Shown here: positions 1 to 9,100 of the stretch, piece by piece | How positions within the stretch are numbered: the first letter of the stretch is position 1 | Layout of the letters: each line of letters begins with the position of its first letter | Origin: Fidelibacterota bacterium | Lineage (GTDB): Bacteria > Pseudomonadota > Alphaproteobacteria > Rhodospirillales > Rhodospirillaceae | Assembly (NCBI GenBank): GCA_947475895.1 | Contig: CANJMF010000009.1 | Span: 53,443-117,442, forward strand | Direction of reading: 5' to 3' | Length of the DNA: 64,000 nt | Notes under the pieces: model-generated | Seen by the model: only the letters and a program-made list of their open reading frames with translations | The model's database searches: none | What the model was told of the DNA's origin: nothing | Position numbers and translations under genes: made by a program

Positions 1-529
1 TGCCGTGCTGATCGTCGTGGAAGACGGGAATCTTCATGCGCGCGCGCAGCTTCGATTCAACGATGAAGCAGTCGGGCGCTTTGATGTCTTCGAGATTGAT
101 GGCGCCGAAGGTGGGCTCCAAGCTCGCGATGATATCGACGAGCTTGTCGGGATCGCGTTCGTTGATCTCGAGATCGAAGACGTCGATGTTAGCGAACTTT
201 TTGAAAAGGACGGCTTTGCCTTCCATGACCGGCTTGGCCGCTAACGGCCCAATGGGACCGAGGCCGAGCACGGCGGTACCGTTGGTGACAACGGCGACAA
301 GGTTGGCGCGGCCCGTGACGGTATCGACTTCGCGCGGGTCTTCGACAATGGCTTCGCAGGCAGCAGCGACACCCGGCGAGTACGCCAGGGCCAGGTCGCG
401 TTGATTGACGAGCGGCTTGGTGGGAACGACGGCCAATTTTCCGGGCGGATACTGGCGGTGATATTGCAGGGCGGCTTCTTTTAAATCAGCGCCAGGCACA
501 TTGGCCGAGCCGGAATCAGAATCGGGCAT
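1..529 (-). CDS. maeB: NADP-dependent malic enzyme, N-terminal part (cut by window edge)
   Basis: Reading leftward from an ATG at 529, the first 176 residues are present and the rest lies outside the window. Malic enzyme decarboxylates malate oxidatively to pyruvate and CO2 in the cytoplasm. The sequence contains the family motif [10 protein letters not shown] (about residues 47-56) with its catalytic tyrosine, then [21 protein letters not shown], followed by [10 protein letters not shown], and near the window edge VFHDDQHGT, part of the metal and substrate site. The proteobacterial MaeB type is usually about 750 residues with a C-terminal phosphotransacetylase-like domain, but whether that domain is present cannot be seen here. 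Assignment to the NADP type is inferred from similarity of the N-terminal half. Confidence 0.93.
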   Translation of the reverse strand, partial: MPDSDSGSANVPGADLKEAALQYHRQYPPGKLAVVPTKPLVNQRDLALAYSPGVAAACEAIVEDPREVDTVTGRANLVAVVTNGTAVLGLGPIGPLAAKPVMEGKAVLFKKFANIDVFDLEINERDPDKLVDIIASLEPTFGAINLEDIKAPDCFIVESKLRARMKIPVFHDDQHG

Positions 530-567
530 CCACGTCCCCCAACGGAAAAAACAAGCCTAGCACTTTT

Positions 568-1380
568 TTAGGGCTTGGAGATGGTCAGCTTCATGAAAGG
601 CGCGAAGGCGCGCAGGCCCGGCGCTGCCGTCAGACGGGTTAATTTCAGGCGATAAGCGACCTGCGCCAGGAAGGCCAGCGCACGAAACCGGCGGCGGAAA
701 TCGGGATCGGTGAACAGGCGCGCGAACATGCGCTCCATGATGAGATTGTCGAAGGCAAACCGGAAACCGGTCGTTTTTAAAAACCGTGTGACCTGGGTGC
801 GCTTGATGAAGTTAAGGCCGTCCCACAGGCCGTGATAGCTGCGGTTACGTTCAAGCGCGGTGATGGGGCCGTGAAAGAGTTTGCGCGTGATCGCCTTGTT
901 GATGACGATCGGCAGAATGAAATGGGATTCCAGCGGAAAATTATAATTGGGACACAGCGCTACCGCGACACCGCCGGGTGCGAGCATGGCGTGGGTCTTA
1001 ATGAGATAGTCGCGCCACGACGCCACATGCTCGATGACATTCACGGAAAAAATCAGGTCGTAGGCGCGCGGCGGCTGGAACGCTTCGTACGTCGCGCGCG
1101 TGATCGTCACGCCCAATTTTTCCGCCAGGCGCTGCTGCGGCCCGTCGGTTTTCGCGAAGCCGTCGCTGACGGGCTCGATGCCCTCGAAGCTGAGCGCCGG
1201 AAAACGTTCGCGCAGTTTGTGCAGGAGTAAGCCGGGCCCGCAGCCGATTTCCAAACACGTGAGCGATGTGCGCCCGGCGAAGTTTTGTTCGATGACGCGC
1301 GCGATCTCGGGCAGGTAGAAGGCGCTTTCGCCTTCCCACATTTTCAACAGTTCGGCTTCATCGGCGGCGGTGTCTGTCAT
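568..1380 (-). CDS. class I SAM-dependent methyltransferase
   Basis: A protein of 270 residues with a Rossmann-type methyltransferase core: motif I is LTCLEIGCGPGLLL (about residues 41-54), followed by a post-I acidic stretch (FEGIEPVS) and the motif YDLIFSVNVIEHV typical of Methyltransf_11/23 families. The substrate is unknown. I place the start at 1380 because its ATG overlaps the stop codon of the upstream mutY gene by 4 bases (ATGA), the usual sign of translational coupling; an in-frame extension to 1464 runs entirely inside mutY and is unlikely. C-terminal residues 180-270 are basic and contain no extra recognisable domain. Confidence 0.85.
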   Translation of the reverse strand: MTDTAADEAELLKMWEGESAFYLPEIARVIEQNFAGRTSLTCLEIGCGPGLLLHKLRERFPALSFEGIEPVSDGFAKTDGPQQRLAEKLGVTITRATYEAFQPPRAYDLIFSVNVIEHVASWRDYLIKTHAMLAPGGVAVALCPNYNFPLESHFILPIVINKAITRKLFHGPITALERNRSYHGLWDGLNFIKRTQVTRFLKTTGFRFAFDNLIMERMFARLFTDPDFRRRFRALAFLAQVAYRLKLTRLTAAPGLRAFAPFMKLTISKP

Positions 1381-2486
1381 GCGATGTGCTTCATGGCATG
1401 TTCGGCCACTTTGCGCATCACGCTGGGAAAGCCCACCTCGCCCATGGCCGTCAGCGGCGTCCACAAAACATCATCGAAAGCCTTCGCCTGGGCCGGCGTC
1501 AGATCGGCCACGCAGGTTTGCAGCGACAAGCGAAAGTGCGTGAACGTGTGTGTGACTTGCCCGTCGAGTGTGCGCCACTGGGCTTTCACAGGCGCTTCGG
1601 CGTGCGCCTCTTGCGGCGACCACGCCTCGGCGCGCCAAGGCGTTGAAGGCACTTCGACCATGCCGCCCAGCAGTCCTTTGGACGGGCGGCGGCGCAGGAG
1701 CACAGCTCCGTCTTTGCGCACCATCCAGAACGCCACGCCGTAACGCTGGGGCGGTTCGACCTTCTTCAATTTGCGCGGCAAAGTTTCAGCGATGCCTTGT
1801 GCGCGCGCCGCGCACGCTGTGCTCCAGGGACAAATGACGCAGGCAGGCGACGTGGGCGTGCAGACCGTGGCACCGAGATCCATGACGGCTTGGGCGTAGT
1901 CGCCCGCGCGCTTTTTCGGCGTGAGCGTTGCGGCCCATGCCCGCAACGTCTCTTTGCTTTTCGGCAGCGGGTCGGTAACCGCGAACAACCGCGCCATGAC
2001 ACGCTCGACATTGCCGTCGAGCACCGTGGCCGGCACGTCGAAGGCAATGGCGGCAATGGCGGCGGCCGTATAAGGCCCGATGCCCGGCAGCTCTAGAAGT
2101 TCGGCTTCGGTATCGGGAAAGCGCCCGGCGTGTTCCGCCGCGATCACCCTGGCGCAAGCATGAAGATTTCGGGCGCGGGCGTAATAGCCAAGACCGGCCC
2201 AGGCGGTCATGACATCCTCGGTCGGCGCGGCGGCCAGGGCGTGCACCGTGGGCCAGCGGGCCAGGAAACTTTCATAATAGGGCTTTACCGCCGTGACCGT
2301 GGTTTGCTGCAGCATGATCTCGCTCAGCCAAACGGCATAGGGATCGGCGGTCACGCCCGGCAAGGCCCGCCACGGCAGGCGGCGGCGGTGACGGTCGTAC
2401 CATTTCAGTAATTGCGAAGCTTTTGCAGCGAGTTCCGGCATGGGGCCCTTAACCTGCGTGGGCTTGTTCCGCCGCGCAAGAGTCAC
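1377..2486 (-). CDS. mutY: A/G-specific adenine DNA glycosylase
   Basis: MutY removes adenine mispaired with 8-oxoguanine or guanine in base excision repair. The 369-residue protein shows the N-terminal LPWR and SEIMLQQTTV motifs, the helix-hairpin-helix ELPGIGPYTAAAIAAIAF, the catalytic aspartate in VLDGNVERVMARLF, and a 4Fe-4S cluster signature C-x6-C-x2-C-x5-C (CTPTSPACVICPWSTAC). A C-terminal NUDIX-like 8-oxoG recognition domain follows (VAFWMVRKDGAVLLRRRP onward). The longest start is GTG at 2486; an ATG at 2441 gives 354 residues and aligns better with the family's usual start, and no ribosome binding site decides between them. The gene is divergent from the DciA-like gene at 2517 and overlaps the downstream methyltransferase. 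Confidence 0.95.
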   Translation of the reverse strand: MTLARRNKPTQVKGPMPELAAKASQLLKWYDRHRRRLPWRALPGVTADPYAVWLSEIMLQQTTVTAVKPYYESFLARWPTVHALAAAPTEDVMTAWAGLGYYARARNLHACARVIAAEHAGRFPDTEAELLELPGIGPYTAAAIAAIAFDVPATVLDGNVERVMARLFAVTDPLPKSKETLRAWAATLTPKKRAGDYAQAVMDLGATVCTPTSPACVICPWSTACAARAQGIAETLPRKLKKVEPPQRYGVAFWMVRKDGAVLLRRRPSKGLLGGMVEVPSTPWRAEAWSPQEAHAEAPVKAQWRTLDGQVTHTFTHFRLSLQTCVADLTPAQAKAFDDVLWTPLTAMGEVGFPSVMRKVAEHAMKHIA

Positions 2487-2516
2487 TTGTGGAGCATGAC
2501 GCGGTGCAGCATGTTA

Positions 2517-3023
2517 ATGGCCATGGCTACGCCTAAACCTATCGATAAAGCGAACCGCCTCTCGCGGGGTCCGATGACCATCGCCAGCCTGACGCTGCGC
2601 TTGACCAAGCCGATCTTGGGCAAACGGGGATTCGTGGGCGCGGACATCCTGGCCCACTGGTCCGTCATTGTCGGCCCCGAATTGGCGCGCTTCGCCGTGC
2701 CCATGGAAGTGCGCTACCCCCGCGGCCGCAATGCGGGTGCCACGCTGGTCTTAAAGGTCGCCAACGGTTCGGCTGCCACCTTGCTGCAAATGAAAGCGCC
2801 GGCCGTGATCGAGCGGGTGAACCGCTTTTTCGGCTATGCCGCCATCGCCCAAATTCAGTCGATCCAGGGTCCATTGCCGGCGGTGGCCGCACCGATCCCG
2901 GAGCCCGTTACCGAGGAACGCCCGGCGACGCTGGCGGACGCGTTGGCAAAACTTGGTAAAGCCGTGCAACACAAAACCACTTACAGCGTTACGCCTAAGG
3001 TTCAATCAGGGGATTCACGATGA
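2517..3023 (+). CDS. DUF721 / DciA-like protein
   Basis: A 168-residue basic protein with a DUF721 domain: the block LGKRGFVGADILAHWSVIVGPELARFAVP and the later GATLVLKVANGSAATLLQMKAPAVIERVNRFFGY match that family, whose best known member DciA loads replicative helicase DnaB in bacteria lacking DnaC. The C-terminal 50 residues look disordered (proline, alanine and threonine rich). Several in-frame ATGs lie at 2511, 2517 and 2523; 2517 is chosen without strong ribosome-binding support. It lies divergent from mutY, and its stop overlaps the next ATG by 4 bases. The mutY / DUF721 / thioredoxin-like / smc order is common in Alphaproteobacteria. Function as a helicase operator is inferred from family only. 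Confidence 0.82.
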   Translation: MAMATPKPIDKANRLSRGPMTIASLTLRLTKPILGKRGFVGADILAHWSVIVGPELARFAVPMEVRYPRGRNAGATLVLKVANGSAATLLQMKAPAVIERVNRFFGYAAIAQIQSIQGPLPAVAAPIPEPVTEERPATLADALAKLGKAVQHKTTYSVTPKVQSGDSR

Positions 3024-3889
3024 CAGCGAGACAGTCTTGGGTTGCCGCAACATGTGCGGCCGCAGCGCTTGTGATGTTAACGCCGGCCGCCCAGGCCCAA
3101 TCTATCGAACGTGCCGCCACCGGTCTGACAGACACCCTTCAATCGGCCATCGACCTTTTGCCGGAGGATGTCACCAACATTCGCCTCGGCTTGGGACCGG
3201 CCATCTCACCCGCCTACGAAGGCAGCGACGATTATAAGATTCAACCGGTGCCCGTGATTTCGCTGCGGTATAAAAACCTGATCGAAGTCGACAACAACGA
3301 AATCAAGATCATCGCCTTCAATCACGGCTTTCAAAGCGGCACGCGCTTCGCCGGTGGAACCTTGCGCTTCGGTCCTTTGGTCAGCCTCAACTTCGGCCGC
3401 TCCGAGGGCGACAGCACCGATCTGGTGGGCATGGGCGATGTGGGAACGAGCTTAGAGCTTGGCGCCTTCGTCAGCTACACCGTGAACAAAACGCGCGTGC
3501 GTGTGCGTGCGCGCCAGGACGTGCTCGGCGGCCACAATGGCGCGACCGTTCAGTTTGACGTGGCGCAGACCTTCTACCGCGATGGCCGCTTTGCTTTGAG
3601 TGGTTCCGTCTCGAGCATGTTCGCGACCGTGAATTACATGAAGTCGTTCTTCGGCGTGAACGGCCGCCAAGCAGCTGCGTCGGGCTTGCCGTTCTATCAT
3701 CCCGGTTCAGGCTTCAAAGACGTGACCGTCGGCACCAACGGCAGCTACGCCTTTAGCGCCCAGTGGTCGTTGGTGGCGAACGCCTCGTACGAGCGCCTGC
3801 TCGGCGACGCAGCCGCGAGCCCCTTGGTCGCCACTCGTGGCTCACGCAACCAGTTCAGCCTCAGCACCTTCGCCGTCTATACGTTCTAG
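3020..3889 (+). CDS. MipA/OmpV family outer-membrane protein
   Basis: A 289-residue secreted beta-barrel protein. Residues 1-26 form a signal peptide ending in AAQAQ. The following text RLGLGPAISPAYEGSDDYKIQPVPVISLRYKN is the characteristic opening of the MipA/OmpV family (MltA-interacting or OmpV-like proteins), and the protein ends in a C-terminal strand with a terminal phenylalanine (LSTFAVYTF), the usual outer-membrane insertion signal. The start overlaps the stop of the DciA-like gene by 4 bases, so the two are probably co-translated although no functional link is obvious. Possible roles in murein synthesis complexes or antimicrobial resistance are family lore only. Confidence 0.88.
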   Translation: MTARQSWVAATCAAAALVMLTPAAQAQSIERAATGLTDTLQSAIDLLPEDVTNIRLGLGPAISPAYEGSDDYKIQPVPVISLRYKNLIEVDNNEIKIIAFNHGFQSGTRFAGGTLRFGPLVSLNFGRSEGDSTDLVGMGDVGTSLELGAFVSYTVNKTRVRVRARQDVLGGHNGATVQFDVAQTFYRDGRFALSGSVSSMFATVNYMKSFFGVNGRQAAASGLPFYHPGSGFKDVTVGTNGSYAFSAQWSLVANASYERLLGDAAASPLVATRGSRNQFSLSTFAVYTF

Positions 3890-3957
3890 GCACCTTTGAC
3901 CGAATAGGACGCCTTGCGGGTTTGTCACCTGCAAAAGCCGGCTGTAGCGGTACAAAT

Positions 3958-3985
3958 ACGCATCCGAGGGTTGTGGAGGATGCGT
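3958..3985 (+). promoter_or_regulatory. hairpin covering a ribosome binding site
   Basis: An 8-base perfect inverted repeat, ACGCATCC (3958-3965) and GGATGCGT (3978-3985), encloses a 12-base loop and ends directly before the ATG at 3987. The likely Shine-Dalgarno GGAGG (3975-3979) is partly in the 3' arm, so the folded RNA would hide it. This could tune translation of the first DsbA-like gene, but it may also be a relic, since that gene is frameshifted. Confidence 0.35.
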
Positions 3986-3986
3986 G

Positions 3987-4572
3987 ATGCATGTCCGTTT
4001 AGCCGCCTTTGTCGCGTGCCTAGTGATGTCTGCGTCGCTGGCAGGAGCCGCAGTACCGCGAGATCACGGCCGGCAATCCCAACGCCAAAGTGACGGTGAT
4101 GGAGTTCGCCTCACTCACCTGCTCGCACTGCGCCGAGTTCAATAACAACGACTATCCGGCGTTTAAGAAGCGCTACATCGATACCGGCAAGATCCAGTTC
4201 ATTTTTCGCGACGTGCCGACACCGCCGCAAAACCTTGCGGCGGCGGGTGCAGCGATTGCCCGCTGCGCGCCCGAAGGCCGTGGCCACGCCCTCATCGACA
4301 TGATGTTCAAGAACCAGAGCGAATGGATGCAAAAGCCCGAGGAGACTTTGCGCTCGTACGCGCAGCTTGCCGGCATGAGCAGCGCCGATTTTGACGCGTG
4401 CCTGGGCAGTGAAACGGTCCGAAACGAGATGACGGCGGCCATCAACCGCGCCATTACGGTCTACAAAATCGATCACACGCCGACGTTTTACGTGGACGAC
4501 ACAAAGGTCGAGTACACGAACCTGAAGGCGCTTTCCGAGGTGATCGACGCGCGTCTCGCGGGGAAGAAATAA
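3987..4572 (+). pseudogene. DsbA-like thiol oxidoreductase with apparent frameshift (copy 1 of 3)
   Basis: An ATG at 3987 with GGAGG eight bases upstream opens a frame that encodes a good signal peptide (MHVRLAAFVACLVMSASLAGAA), but this frame does not continue into the domain. The mature protein resumes in the next frame from about 4051 (QYREITAGNPNAKVTVMEF), which aligns with the mature starts of the two following paralogues. From there the thioredoxin fold is intact to the stop at 4570-4572: active site CSHC in LTCSHCAEF, conserved FRDVPTPPQ, and the cis-proline motif TPTFYVDD. A single-base change near 4041-4053 therefore separates signal peptide from domain. It is either a real pseudogene or a sequencing error. 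Without the signal sequence a start at GTG 4090 would lack the first strand of the fold. Confidence 0.75.
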
Positions 4573-4862
4573 GCCCCCGAGTCGCACGGCGGGCCTAAAA
4601 CGGCAAAAATACCGCCGCTGTTCTTCCTGCGTTCCCACGTCGTTATTTTTGAATCCGTACAGATTCAATGAGTTGGAACTGCCCACACGTTTTCCACAGG
4701 CCCCCTCTGTGGAAAACTCGCCTTTTGCATTGGACCCGCCACGGCGCAAACCGGTAATAAAAGGCGGCCTCATGGGGTTTTACTTCGCCCTGGAAAGTCC
4801 ACAAATGGTAGTAAAAATGGGAGCAGCCCCAGCATCTTGGGGCAGCATGGGAGTGCGCCCGG
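4573..4862. other. intergenic region with paired DnaA-box-like sites
   Basis: No convincing gene lies here. At 4690-4698 and 4708-4716 are TTTTCCACA and its inverse complement TGTGGAAAA, each fitting the relaxed DnaA box TTWTNCACA; with flanking G/C they form 10-base inverted arms (4690-4699 and 4707-4716) around a 7-base spacer. They may be DnaA sites or simply a hairpin. A 75-codon open frame across 4649-4876 has no coding character that I can support. Confidence 0.35.
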
Positions 4863-5501
4863 ATGTCCACGTTTAAAGCTGCGTTGTTTGTTGCCGCCTT
4901 TGGCTTCGCGCGTTTTTCCGCGATGGCTGCTGACGCGCCGAAGCCGCCCGCAACGCCCGCGCCCGCTTCGGGTCCGGTCTATCGCGAATTCGTGTCCGGC
5001 AATGCCGAAGCGAAAGTGACGATGATCGAGTATGCGTCGCTCACCTGTCCGCACTGCGCGAAGTTCAATGAAGACGTGATGCCGGACGTGCGCAAGAACT
5101 ACATCGACACCGGCAAGATCCGTTACGTCTTTCGCGACTATCCGCTGGATGGCCTCGCCGCCGCCGCCGCCGCCATCGCGCGCTGCGCACCCGGCGAGCG
5201 CGGCAAGGCGATGATCGATCTGATGTATAAGCAGCAGAACGTCTGGGCGCGCTCGCCCAAGCCCATCGAGCCGTTGCGCGGCTACGCGCAGCTGGCGGGC
5301 ATGAGCGCCGCCGACGTCGACGCGTGCTTGGTGAACAAATCCATCACCGGCAAAATCAACGAGGTCATGCAAACGGCTTCGTCGGTTTACAAAGTGGAAG
5401 CAACGCCCACGTTCTTTGTGGGCGAGGAAAAGCTGAGCGGCGAGATTGCCTATAAAGACCTCGCTAAGATTCTCGACAAACACATTGCAGCGGGGAAATA
5501 G
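4863..5501 (+). CDS. DsbA family periplasmic thiol-disulfide oxidoreductase (copy 2 of 3)
   Basis: A 212-residue exported protein. Residues 1-23 are a signal peptide (MSTFKAALFVAAFGFARFSAMAA), followed by a proline/alanine-rich linker and a DsbA/Com1-type thioredoxin domain: IEYASLTCPHCAKF carries the CPHC active site (about residue 63), then IRYVFRDYPLDGLAAAAAAIARC, the helical insertion, and the cis-proline motif ATPTFFVGEEKLSG. Such proteins oxidise cysteine pairs in exported proteins. It lies 290 bases after copy 1 and only 2 bases before copy 3, so copies 2 and 3 form an operon. The additional cysteines at about residues 110 and 150 are conserved among all three copies. Confidence 0.92.
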   Translation: MSTFKAALFVAAFGFARFSAMAADAPKPPATPAPASGPVYREFVSGNAEAKVTMIEYASLTCPHCAKFNEDVMPDVRKNYIDTGKIRYVFRDYPLDGLAAAAAAIARCAPGERGKAMIDLMYKQQNVWARSPKPIEPLRGYAQLAGMSAADVDACLVNKSITGKINEVMQTASSVYKVEATPTFFVGEEKLSGEIAYKDLAKILDKHIAAGK

Positions 5502-5503
5502 AC

Positions 5504-6106
5504 ATGACGTTCGTTCGTAAGGCCGTAACGCTCCTTGCCATCGCGATGTTTGCCGGCGCTGCGTTGGCCGCCGACGCGGTCACCTATAAAGAGTTCGTCG
5601 AAGGCAGCCCGAAGGCGAAGGTGACGGTTGTCGAGTACGCCTCGCTCACCTGCCCGCACTGCGCGCGGTTTTTTCTGAATTCCTATCCGTTGCTCAAGAA
5701 GGAATACGTCGATACCGGCAAGGTGAAATTCATCTACCGCGATTTTCCCACCGCGCCCGAAACGTTGGCGCTGGCCGGCGCCATGCTCGCGCGCTGCGCA
5801 CCGGGCAAGAACGGCATGAAGGTGATCGAGGCCATCTATAAGGGACAGGATAAGTGGTACGAGGATCCTGAAAAGAATTTCCGCCAATACGCGAAGGACA
5901 ACGGCATCGACGATGCGGCGTTCGATGCGTGTTTGCAGAATAAAGAACTTCAGAACACGATCATGACGGGCATCAATAAAGCCGTCACGGACTACCACAT
6001 CTCGTCGACACCATCGTTCCTCGTGAACGACACGCTGGTGGAAGGCGAAATCTATGCGCCGTTGAAAGAAGCCATCGACAAGGCTTTGGGCGTCACGAAG
6101 TCGTAA
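5504..6106 (+). CDS. DsbA family periplasmic thiol-disulfide oxidoreductase (copy 3 of 3)
   Basis: A 200-residue protein with signal peptide (residues 1-22, ending AALAADA), then a short mature N-terminus that begins YKEFVEGSPKAKVTVVEYAS, and the CPHC active site in LTCPHCARFF. The cis-proline motif is STPSFLVNDTLVEG. It shares a second cysteine pair with its neighbours. Position directly upstream of smc matches the usual alphaproteobacterial order, so this is probably the ancestral copy and the other two are duplications. The role is disulfide formation in the periplasm; specific substrates are not evident. Confidence 0.93.
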   Translation: MTFVRKAVTLLAIAMFAGAALAADAVTYKEFVEGSPKAKVTVVEYASLTCPHCARFFLNSYPLLKKEYVDTGKVKFIYRDFPTAPETLALAGAMLARCAPGKNGMKVIEAIYKGQDKWYEDPEKNFRQYAKDNGIDDAAFDACLQNKELQNTIMTGINKAVTDYHISSTPSFLVNDTLVEGEIYAPLKEAIDKALGVTKS

Positions 6107-6166
6107 GCGCGGACTTCGCGTTTCTCCGGCGTGGGGCCGGATGTTTGTTTTTGAGGGGATGTTTCG

Positions 6167-9100
6167 TTGATTAAGTTTTCCAAGCTGCGCTTGTCGGGTT
6201 TCAAATCCTTCGTCGATGCGACGGAGCTGGTGATCGAGGAGGGTTTGACGGGCGTTGTCGGGCCCAACGGCTGCGGCAAGTCGAACCTCGTCGAAGCGCT
6301 TCGTTGGTGCATGGGCGAAACGTCGGCCAAGCAATTGCGCGGCGGCGACATGGATGAGGTGATCTTCGGCGGCACGCGCGACAGACCCGCGCGCAACATC
6401 GCCGAGGTGTCGCTGATCCTCGACAACGCCACCCGCAAAGCCACGTCGCAGTTCAACGAAACCGACGAGCTGGAAGTCACACGCCGCATCGAGCGCGAAA
6501 AGGGCTCGCTGTACCGCGTGAACGGCCGTGACGTGCGTGCGAAAGACGTGCAGCTGCTGTTCGCCGACGTGGCGACGGGCGCGCGCTCGACCGCCATCGT
6601 CAGCCAAGGCCGCATCGGCGCCATCATCAACTCAAAACCGGCCGCGCGCCGCAATCTGTTGGAAGAAGCCGCAGGCATCACCGGCCTACACAGCCGCCGC
6701 CATGAAGCCGAACTACGCTTGCAAGCTGCCGAAACCAACCTGAACCGCCTGAACGACGTGATCACGGCGTTGGGCGTGCAGTTGGAAGGCTTGAAGAAAC
6801 AGGCGCGCCAAGCGATCCGCTATCGCACCATCTCGGAGAGCATCCGCTCGGCCGAAGCGTTGGTGTTGTTGATCAAGCGTCAGGAAGCGACCGTCGCGCT
6901 GGAAGCCGCGCGCACCGCCTTGGCCGAAATCGAAACCGAAGTCGCCAATCGTACCGGTGTCGCCGCACACGCCGCCACGGAACAAGCCAACGCTGCCTCG
7001 GCCATGCCGCCGTTGCGCAAGGCCGAAGTGGAAGCCGCCGCGCGCTTGCAGCTGCTGACCATCACGCGTGACAAATTGGACGAAGAACTGGCGCGCATCG
7101 CACGCGCCCGCGAAGCCGCCGAAATGCGCCTCGCGCAGATCAAGGACGACCTTTCGCGTGAAGGCGTGCGCTTGGAAGACGCCACCGGCGCGTTGACACG
7201 CATTGCCGACGAGCAAGGCGAGCTGCACGCAGCCGCCGAAGCCGAAGCACAGGACCGCGAAAACGCCCGCGAAACGCTGATGTCGGCGGCCAAAGCCGTT
7301 GAAGCGGTCGAAGAAGAACTGACGTTGCTGCAAAAGCGCATTGCCGAAGCCGAAGCTGCCCGCGCGGTCGCGCGCCAGCAACTGACGGAAAGCGAAATGC
7401 GCCGCACGCGCGCTGAACGCCGCTTGCAAGATGTTGTCGCGCAGTTGGAAGTGGCGCGCCAAAACGAACTGGCGCCGGAGATCATCGCCGCGGCTGAGTC
7501 GGCCGCCGAAGACGCCGAACGCGCGCTCAATACAGCACGCGCGGCCTGGGAAGACGCGGAGAAAGACCGCAGCACCGCACAAGCCACCGCGGAAGCCGCG
7601 CGCAATGCGCTGCAAAATGCAGCGTCGGCGCACACCAAGCTGCAAGCCGAGGCCTCGGCGCTGGAAGAACTGTTAGCCGAGCCGAAGACCGCGGGCGCCT
7701 GGAGCCCGATCATCGACTCCGTCACCGTGAACCCGGGTTACGAAGCCGCCCTTGGCGCGGCCCTCGGCGACGATTTGTCGGCGGCTGCCGACGACGCCTC
7801 GCCGGTGCGGTGGAATTTGCTGCCGCCGTTCCTGGAGCGTCACGCCCTGCCCGACGGCGCCACGCCGTTGTCGGATGTGGTGCGAGCGCCGGATCGCTTG
7901 ACCCGCCGCTTGAGCCAAGTGGGCGTGGTCGCAGATGCGGCTGCCGCGCAAGCTTTGCAAAGCCAGTTGAAGCCCGGCCAGCGTCTGGTGACACAAACCG
8001 GCGATCTGTGGCGCTGGGACGGTTTCGTCGCGGCATCAGGTTCACCCATCGCCGCAGCGACGCGGCTGAAACAGCGCAATCGCTTGACCGAACTTCGCAG
8101 CACCATGGAAGAAACCGGCGCCACGTTGCAAAACGCCGAAGCCGCCATGGCGGACGCGAAGCAAGCCGTGACCGACACACAAGCGGGCGAGCAAACCGTG
8201 CGCCAGGCCGTGCGGGCCGCCGAAGACGCGCGCAACAAAACCCGCGATGCCCTGGGTGATTTGCGCCAGAAAATCGCGGCGCTGCAAAACCGCGTCAACG
8301 CTTTGGAAGAAAGCCGCGCGCAACTGCAGACCGAAGCCGATGAGTCGCAAGCTCAGATCAGTGCAGCGCAAGCACGCCTGACCGAACTGGGCAACGGCGC
8401 GGACTTGCGCACCGAAGCCGAGACGAAGCAAAGCGGCCTCGGCAACTTGCGCCAGGAACTGATGGACGCGCGCGCGGTGTACGATGGCTTTGCCCGCGTG
8501 GCGGAAGAACGTTCGCGCCGCCTGAGCACATTGGCCAACGACGCCAAAGGCTGGGAATCACGCCGCGACGAAGCGACGCACCAGCATGCCGAACTCGAGC
8601 AACGCCGCACGGCGGCCGATGCCGAGATCACGGACCTTGCGGGCCGTCCGGCGGAGATTGAAGCACAACGCAACGCGCTGATGGATCAGCTAACGGTGGC
8701 GGAAGATGAACGCCGCCAAGCCGCCGATGCTTTGGCGGTCGCGGAAACAGCCCTCGCCACCGCCGACAAATCGCTGAAGGACGCCGAGCATTCGTTGTCC
8801 GATGCGCGCGAAGAACGCGTGCGCCGCGAGAGTGCTGTCACACAAGGCGATCAGACGCTGGGCATCATCGACGGCAATATCCGCGAGAAGATCGGCTGCG
8901 AGCCGGACGCTGTGCGCGGCTTCACCAAGCTCGACGAAGGCGAAGAGATGCCGGTGCTGGAGAAGGCCGAGAAGAGCTTGCAACGCTTGACCAGTGAACG
9001 CGACAACCTGGGCGCCATCAACCTGCGCGCCGAGCAGGAAAGCGCCGAGTTGGAAACACAGATCACGACGCTGACCACCGAGCGCGACGACTTGGTGCTG

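Noticed and set aside
4690..4716. Replication origin
   Set aside because: Two relaxed DnaA boxes are insufficient; no cluster of boxes, AT-rich unwinding element or dnaA/parA genes nearby.
4649..4876. 75-codon open frame between the DsbA genes
   Set aside because: No ribosome binding site, no recognisable motif, and it runs into the next signal peptide region.
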